Program-made: the position numbers and the translations under genes
Shown: piece after piece, positions 59,301-62,083 of the stretch
Layout: each line of letters opens with the position of its first letter
Position numbering within the stretch: the first letter of the stretch is position 1
From: Verrucomicrobiota bacterium
GTDB taxonomy: Bacteria; Verrucomicrobiota; Verrucomicrobiia; Opitutales; Opitutaceae
Direction of reading: 5' to 3'
DNA: 62,083 bases
Assembly: GCA_947471035.1 (NCBI GenBank)
Contig: CANIWJ010000005.1
Span: 1 to 62,083 of the forward strand
Notes under the pieces: model-generated
What the model was told of the DNA's origin: nothing
What the model saw: only the letters and a program-made list of their open reading frames with translations
Databases searched by the model: none

Positions 59301-62083
59301 AACGCCCGCGGCATCGCCGTCCTCACCTCCGCCGGCATCGGAGCCAGCCTCAGCTTTACCGCCTCCGCCGGCATCACCGGCTTCTCCGCCGGAGCCACCG
59401 TCATCCTCGAAATCAACAACACCAACGCCGCCGTGAACGCCGAGGGCCCTTTCGGCTCCCTCGCTCTCTCCGCCGGCATCTACCAGAGCATCGTTCTCAA
59501 TAACCTCTCCGTCGTGCTCCCCGGGGTCGAAATCTCCGGCGACTTTAGCTTCCGCACCGTCACCATCAGCGGCTCCTCCACCCAGATCATCGTTGGCAAC
59601 AACGTCCAGGTCTTCGTCGGTAACAACACTGGCGGTATCCGTATCGGTCTCGAACTCACCGATGGCCAGGCCGTTCTCATCCGCGTCGGCGGCGGAGTCA
59701 CTGAGGTCGGCTTCGTCACCGGTCGCGTCCGCTTGGTCGGCGTTCCCGGTTTCGCCCTCGATGCCACAATGACCCTGCGGCTCAACGAGACCACCTCCAC
59801 TTACGCCGAGTCCTTCACCCTCGATGGCCAGACCGTGACGATGAACTTTGCCGCCGGCGAGGTCGCCTCCGGCGGCGTCGCCTATGCCCAAGCCACTGCC
59901 ACCGCCGTAGACCTTAACCTCAACGGCTTCGTGGTCTTGCGCGGCGACTTCACCTTCACCCGCACCGCCACTACCTTCGTCGCCGCCGGGGCAAACATCA
60001 CCGCCTTTGCCGGATCCGGCTTCGGCGGTGCCTCCGAGACCGGCATCAAGGTCACCTCCGGACTCTTCGCCTTCCGCATTCAGCTTACCGGTGCCGATGC
60101 CGGCAAATTTGTCGTCGGCGTCCGCGGCACCGGCGCACTCGTCGGTGTATCTGGCACCACCCTTACCGCCACCCTCACGGTTATCGTTAACCAGTTCGCC
60201 TCCTCGCAAAGCCTCACCGCCGGCGTCGGCGGCAGCACCGTCGCCCTCACCGCCGCCGCATCCACCACCGCCATCTCCGGCAACGGCATTCTCAACCTTG
60301 CCGTCTCCGTGGTCGTCGCCGCCGACTTCACCTTCCAAAGCTCCCCCACCATCGCCGCCTGGATCGACGGACTGGCTCAAGGCCTCACCACCTCCGTCAC
60401 CGAGGTCGTCCCCCCCGCCGCCGGAATCGACGAGGAACAGCTCCTTACCCTCACCACCGTCGCCCAAGCCTACGGCACCTTCACCCTTTCCTACGCCGGC
60501 CAGACCACCGCCTCGATCGCCCTCGCGCTTAACGACACCGCCACGATGGCCGCCGCCATCCAGACCGCTTTGCGCAACCTCAGCACCATCGGCGCGGGCA
60601 ATGTCACCGTCGCCTACGCCGGTTCCCCCGCTTCCGGTCAGCAATCATTCCGTGTTCGCTTCACTGCCGCGCTCGCCGCCACCAACGTCGCCCCGCTTAC
60701 CGTCGCCGTCGCCACCTCCGGCACGGTCGAATCCCAAGTCTGGCGCGTCTCCCTCGGCGCATCCATTGGCACATTCACCTTCCAGCTCGGCGGCTCCGGC
60801 CCCACCGCCGCCCTCACCCTCACCGGCACCGAGTCCACCACCGCCGTCGCCGCATCCCTTCGCACCTCCCTCGCCACGCTTTCGCCGCTCACCCCCTCCG
60901 CTCTCACCGTTACCTCGCTTGGCGGCGGCGACTTCCGCGTCACCGTCGTCGGCGCGCTTACCGGCACGGCCCTCGGTGCGCTTACCGTCGCCACTTCGCT
61001 GCCTGCGCCGTCTTCGTCCGTTACCGCCTCCACCTCCGGCAACACCGGCGTCAACGAAGTCATCGTCATCACGCTCCTCAATCCGTCACTCACCGGCACC
61101 GGCACTTATACGCTTTCGCTCGGCGGCCAGACCAGCGCCACCATCCGCTTCGCCGGATCGGACGTCACTTACAACAAAAACGCCATTCGCGACGCCCTCG
61201 CCGCCTTCACCGCCATCGGCTCCGGCAACGTCCAAGTCATCTTCGACTCCACCTCTTATATCAGCGAACAACGCTATACAGTAACGTTCATCAACGCCCG
61301 CGCCCGCCAAAACATCGGCGAGATCACCGCCAATTTCACAAAATTCCGTGGCGGCGAAGTCTTGGTTACGACCACCACCCAGGGCTCCGGCGTCACTAAC
61401 ACCACCCAGACCGTTACCTTTGCGTCCGCCGTCGCCGCCACCTTTACCCTCGGCTTGACCCTTGGCGGCACCACTTACACTTCCAGCGCCCTCTCTGCCA
61501 CCTCCACCGCCGCCCAAGTTCAGGCCGCCCTCAACGTCGCCCTTGGCTCCGCCGGTTCCACCACCGTCACCTCTTCCGGCTCCGGCATCTGGACCCTCGC
61601 CTTCGGTGGCGCGCTCGCCGGCACCTCGCCCCCTGCCGTCGTCGTTACCCCGACCGTTACCGCCCCCTCCGCCTCCGTCACCGTGCTCACCACCGGCGGC
61701 ACCCAGACCCCCTCCACTTCCGCTTTCACCGCCGCCATCACCACCGAACGCCAAGGCGGCACCGCTGGTGGCTCCGTGCAAGAAATCGCCTTCACTTCCG
61801 ATTCTGACGCCCCTGGCACCTTCACCCTTTCGCTGGTTTACAATAACCGCACCTACACCACCGCTTCGCTCGCCCTCGACGCCTCCGCCAGCGCCGTCGC
61901 CTCAGCCCTCACCGCCGCCTTCGGCACCCTGCCTGGCGCAACGGTGAGCGTAACCTCCGCCGCCGCCGGCCAATACCGCATCGCCTTCGGCGGCACCTTC
62001 GCCGGCGTAGCGCTCAACCTCCTCAAAGTCACCGCCGAGCTGACCCCGCCGCCCGTCACGCTCCAGCAGATTCTGATCGGCGC
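50370..62083 (+). CDS. Giant repetitive surface protein, LEPR-XLL-like start plus lipase-like domain (runs off the window)
   Basis: At least 3904 residues are encoded in one frame from a TTG at 50370 to the window edge; the C-terminus is missing. Residues 17-28 read LEALEGRLLLSA, close to the LEPR-XLL motif found at the start of giant repetitive proteins in Planctomycetota and Verrucomicrobiota. Residues ~175-285 resemble autotransporter-associated beta-strand repeats (NHGTFAPGNSPGTTSV, YDQVVATGTATLGGTL). A hydrolase domain from ~290 (PLVFVPGFGG) has the lipase-like nucleophile elbow THSTGG with Ser425. From ~830 on the protein is a Thr/Ala/Gly-rich array of beta repeats. TTG is chosen because an in-frame stop lies at 50355, but no strong ribosome-binding site precedes it. 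Confidence 0.85.
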   Translation, partial: MSRGLPSRSVTSSAFVLEALEGRLLLSATALDEALLAPATGALVANSTVELASVGHAAAVAVPVVNDPDSLFADLSEAAPVALAATTPAVELSAVEAHDVAVTAPTPSAQNPTDSPVSSLPTGTVPPRLIITSNPSQGPPVKQILTPETLNSNLLTVEAQQRLNGVGVYDLSLVNHGTFAPGNSPGTTSVTGTFTNDSDATLEIELGGTTAGTQYDQVVATGTATLGGTLKVFLYGGFAPTVGQTFTILTSAGITGDFDDFSGLNIGNDLYLRPSIVGNNYVLTVVAGPARPLVFVPGFGGSFPTAAAFGEWLTTRGLAPDKLTLEPIENTYGSIIKTLENVGYVVGQNLFIANWDWRLAVAPKDGVNDGVITLSGTNGGAVALTDSTFATGIDYLGYAMKQAVETWATNHSGAAPAEVDMITHSTGGLVARAYIQSSAYNQTYTTSGTSYDLPEVKNLVQIGVPSQGVVQAYNFLADNFGLSSASRLAGLVANLAFDAVKSGSTITGPDGNITLASIQTAGQPDAAKFLRAYFPSLVDLTGTFDFLDTNSTNAASYVDVNSSPTTSLLLDLNDRLGLDGATSIDANKFIDRLTGELSIIYSSDLSSPSTLQAYTGGVGSIVGMASPTGRLPGTSEIWYQQEFASTGDGTVLSTSAWGQFASITALSNPARFAKLNKVEITGGTASTAGHSALTFNTTALTHVLTQLDFSSFTSVLDTNEAHGTADQAGALLHYAVGFYLSDVRSIESAYSLFTTTLDAVDGFINAVSTSDYSAGFNLPTAAFTLPNVTLDNVLFLGTPVIALSAGSLANPHYQSGTLDAKVTFAVGSASLFPGGTVFSSVTDGSDGDANGLVGTYDFATGQFAFTLDQFVLNAGAAFSLSASAVTAALNPASSAENAFSFSVTGGRFTLGAGMIAQGDFAFYKGSDNLVHAAASSVSAFVGTGFGTGSPVGLSIASGLFGLQLNPSTSKYALDIQGSVSTSGLSSLGLSLSGTFNLLVSNYATDQTFTVGVGGSSTSVTVGANSLYLRGSATLNLGSGSAYVSGLFDFAQDTSLITASAASVTAFFGNGYSTPAATGLSLTSGKIAYRINSATLDYALGVEGTAAIVGIAGLTVTGTFRLLASTFDTDQLLSSTLGATTYTFNAPADTLFVTGTVSLNISGFAILSGSFTFNRTATTITAAGTDLTVFMGTGFGTGSATGLQITDGLFALRLDLASGKFVAGASGSASLVGVPNVTFSATGFTFIANQFDTDQALVVGVPGNTVSLTAAALSYYMSGTAALALDGAVFVSADFTFASAPAVVDWVQGLIAADTSVVELVPASAGQSEEQLLTLTAADHAYGTFTLTYAGQTTVALALALNDTATMAVAIQAALRNLSNIGDNDITVTYAGKPASNDYAFRIRFGGALAATNVSLITVAVSTSGTLQSQVWDVALGSATGTFAFTLGAASTSLTLTGAENTATVEAALKAALATLSPLTASALTVVSQGGGTYRVTVGGDLAGQTIGTLAVSTSLPAATTSVVRSTPGSVAQNEVVALYLNDPSGTAAGTYTLSYNSQTSGTLRFADSMVDMNRQRIEDALVAFTGIGPNDITVTFDSTSTIRRQRYLITFKGALAGQNVSALTANDTLFRGGSVELVTVTQGSAAASETQTVSISSAVASTFTLSLTRSGTTYTTSALSTSATAIAVQTALNTALGSAGITIVASGGVGIWIVGFGGALAGTSPPLLVITPTLTAANASVSVVTTGGSQSASGSAFTAVTSTPLSGNTAGGSIQEVTVTADVAGGTMTLSLTHSGSTYTTAAISTAATAAAVQSALATALSGLAGATATVTSASTGVYRVAFGGTLSGISVALLEVTATVPAPPAAQTEILIAATNVTALVGNGYQTVTVVASAADTFTLSFVYGGTTYTTAAIAIGASATTVQSALTTAVTALSGATVAVTSPSAGIYRVYLGGVLAGTAAPILTATPALGTTTITVTAATTGVSLTGGTLALVIYPDTDKYAFAARGTATVTGLAGVNLSGTVTVITGNLATDTTLEISTPGGTVVAEIPAGLTQVYGDLSFDFGGFVAGSGNFTITHSADLLTVEADSVTAFVGTAFGTPGETGIKVTAAALALELDLDSGLYAFAARGTGSLVGIGSVTLNGTLAIESSTYAASTSLTVGVTSLTLAANTSRATGTALAFDFAGFVAGSGDFVATKTASQLDFTASTLTAFVGNGYGTASPTGLRLTAADLGLRVFLSTSRYALAARGTGELQGISGLTLAGSLTVLTGTSLTDQTLTFAGSPTTITAGVSTVSGTGLTLSVGTSLLLSGNFAFTKSATELNLAATGVTAFAGQYYNNVGGTETGVKVTAASLALRVDLTTGRYALGAQGTAAIVGISAFALSGNLTVIASTYTTDVAFTVPVGGTNLTLTAVANSLAFTGNLTLTVADFVALSGNLTFFKDDTQLILAATSATAFVGTGSTGLTVSNGLIALLYDFTSGKYALGASGTAALTGVSGITLTGTLEVVVTTFATNVDLEVGVGDEIVALTATAGVTTVRGSATVNLAGFVAVQGTFAVTKTATTLAVSATSVTSFLGTGFGTSAAVGASLTGGNLGLLLSTAGPTAGQYALAATGTAALVGVSGLTLTGNLDVRRSTFVTSQNVTLNSVSTAVTAGVRTFSGTGLSLAVSTQLTLSGNLAFDLSTSDVVVLGTSLTASLTLGTFSAGFTSGTLALLVRGNGTFAVSASATTLSLSGAGFASASATEVTFAYNNTGIDLVAAPRVLTVGAATGSLDPALGTTAAPYVALAATGVSVQLAGLVTATGDFTFSRATTADADSVVRIAVANFGATLGTDTTTFFTLSNGTGALLVSTSGGVTSTAATLTVSAALANVPGVTLGASTFTLEFNTGTAAVSESFTVGGSNVALDLPGGVFVRVIAVPIDLTIAGTTLTGRIAFEQTRDSLNAKTTVLSLADVTIAAFSNGQTAAPISITNARGIAVLTSAGIGASLSFTASAGITGFSAGATVILEINNTNAAVNAEGPFGSLALSAGIYQSIVLNNLSVVLPGVEISGDFSFRTVTISGSSTQIIVGNNVQVFVGNNTGGIRIGLELTDGQAVLIRVGGGVTEVGFVTGRVRLVGVPGFALDATMTLRLNETTSTYAESFTLDGQTVTMNFAAGEVASGGVAYAQATATAVDLNLNGFVVLRGDFTFTRTATTFVAAGANITAFAGSGFGGASETGIKVTSGLFAFRIQLTGADAGKFVVGVRGTGALVGVSGTTLTATLTVIVNQFASSQSLTAGVGGSTVALTAAASTTAISGNGILNLAVSVVVAADFTFQSSPTIAAWIDGLAQGLTTSVTEVVPPAAGIDEEQLLTLTTVAQAYGTFTLSYAGQTTASIALALNDTATMAAAIQTALRNLSTIGAGNVTVAYAGSPASGQQSFRVRFTAALAATNVAPLTVAVATSGTVESQVWRVSLGASIGTFTFQLGGSGPTAALTLTGTESTTAVAASLRTSLATLSPLTPSALTVTSLGGGDFRVTVVGALTGTALGALTVATSLPAPSSSVTASTSGNTGVNEVIVITLLNPSLTGTGTYTLSLGGQTSATIRFAGSDVTYNKNAIRDALAAFTAIGSGNVQVIFDSTSYISEQRYTVTFINARARQNIGEITANFTKFRGGEVLVTTTTQGSGVTNTTQTVTFASAVAATFTLGLTLGGTTYTSSALSATSTAAQVQAALNVALGSAGSTTVTSSGSGIWTLAFGGALAGTSPPAVVVTPTVTAPSASVTVLTTGGTQTPSTSAFTAAITTERQGGTAGGSVQEIAFTSDSDAPGTFTLSLVYNNRTYTTASLALDASASAVASALTAAFGTLPGATVSVTSAAAGQYRIAFGGTFAGVALNLLKVTAELTPPPVTLQQILIG
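53170..54240 (+). repeat. First array of ~120-residue beta units in the giant protein
   Basis: Three successive units share the landmarks S-x-T-A-F-x-G-x-G-[FY]-x-T, a short TGL-x-[IL] strand, a [FY]AL...G segment and G-x-G-x-[TV]-F-x-x-x. Instances are GTGFGTGSPVGLSIASG (~53190), GNGYSTPAATGLSLTSG (~53570) and GTGFGTGSATGLQITDG (~53942). Spacing is about 370-380 bp. Confidence 0.7.
54243..56000 (+). repeat. Super-repeat block, copy 1, in the giant protein
   Basis: A block of ~1.75 kb runs from ADFTFASAPAVVDWVQGL through EEQLLTLTAADHAYGTFTLTYAGQTT, ALRNLSNIGDNDITV, TFDSTSTIRRQRYLITFKGALAGQ and GGSIQEVTVT to EILIAATN. The block at 60321 repeats the same order of segments. The offset is 6078 bp at the start and 6081 bp after a one-codon difference. 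Confidence 0.75.
56640..60320 (+). repeat. Second array of beta units in the giant protein
   Basis: At least eight units of roughly 360-400 bp alternate strands of the type LTAFVGNGYGTASPTGLRLTA, RYALAARGTGELQGISGLTLAGSLTVL and SLALDFAGFVAGSGDF. Units differ by substitutions rather than being identical copies, as expected for an old expansion. Confidence 0.7.
60321..62083 (+). repeat. Super-repeat block, copy 2, in the giant protein (to the window edge)
   Basis: The block starts ADFTFQSSPTIAAWIDGL and parallels copy 1 through EEQLLTLTTVAQAYGTFTLSYAGQTT, ALRNLSTIGAGNVTV, IFDSTSYISEQRYTVTF, GGSVQEIAFTSD and the final LQQILIG. It gives a super-period of about 2026 codons (6.08 kb). Confidence 0.75.

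Noticed and set aside
52686-61781. Series of 180-570 residue minus-strand frames rich in Gly, Asp and Glu opposite the giant gene
   Set aside because: They are reverse complements of Thr/Ala/Ser codons (gcc, acc, tcc) in the beta-repeat protein and copy its periodicity.

Overview
The window looks like the chromosome of a high-GC, Gram-negative Verrucomicrobiota bacterium, most likely of the Opitutaceae type. This is inferred from gene content: a TonB-receptor-like barrel, DUF4202 and DUF5069 proteins, a Str2-like cystathionine gamma-synthase, a PQQ aldose dehydrogenase fused to cytochrome c, NHL/Ig surface proteins and a giant protein with a LEPR-XLL-like N-terminus. No rRNA, tRNA, CRISPR array, transposase or prophage was found, and no gene-free stretch exceeds about 270 bp.

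Region 1 (1-13.9 kb) is mostly housekeeping: partial glycyl-tRNA synthetase, small conserved proteins, a TlpA-like thioredoxin, a LysR regulator divergent from yggS, a plug-less TonB-receptor-like barrel, a CinA-like amidase, exonuclease III, cystathionine gamma-synthase, deoC and a Ski2-like helicase. Region 2 (13.9-28.3 kb) is mixed: a zeta-like kinase with a small partner, a GT-C glycosyltransferase and methyltransferase pair, rlmN, an MFS carrier, an ABC (ATPase/FtsX permease/HlyD) exporter carrying an operator-like palindrome also found upstream of glyS, a nucleotidyltransferase pair, DUF5069 and the sugar dehydrogenase.

Region 3 (28.3-37.2 kb) is a coherent nitrogen-scavenging unit. A consensus sigma-54 promoter precedes a secreted aminotransferase. 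A second, nearly consensus sigma-54 promoter precedes a run of Tat-exported flavin amine oxidase, lipoprotein cytochrome c, ammonium transporter, membrane-anchored triple RidA protein and aldehyde dehydrogenase. I read it as periplasmic amine or amino-acid oxidation: electrons pass to cytochrome c, the imine is hydrolysed by the RidA protein, ammonia is captured by Amt, and the carbon product is oxidised in the cytoplasm.

Region 4 (37.2-62.1 kb) looks like a dedicated export island with its cargo: a periplasmic adaptor and TolC-like outer-membrane protein, divergent from a GAF-HlyD fusion, a PqqD-like/site-2-protease/HlyD fusion and a short SecA paralogue. These are followed by a secreted NHL-repeat protein and a giant protein of more than 3,900 residues that runs off the window. 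The giant protein has a LEPR-XLL-like start, a lipase-like hydrolase domain and a two-level repeat array with a ~6.08 kb super-period. No ABC or RND pump sits with the adaptors, so the SecA paralogue is the only energy-coupling component visible in the island.
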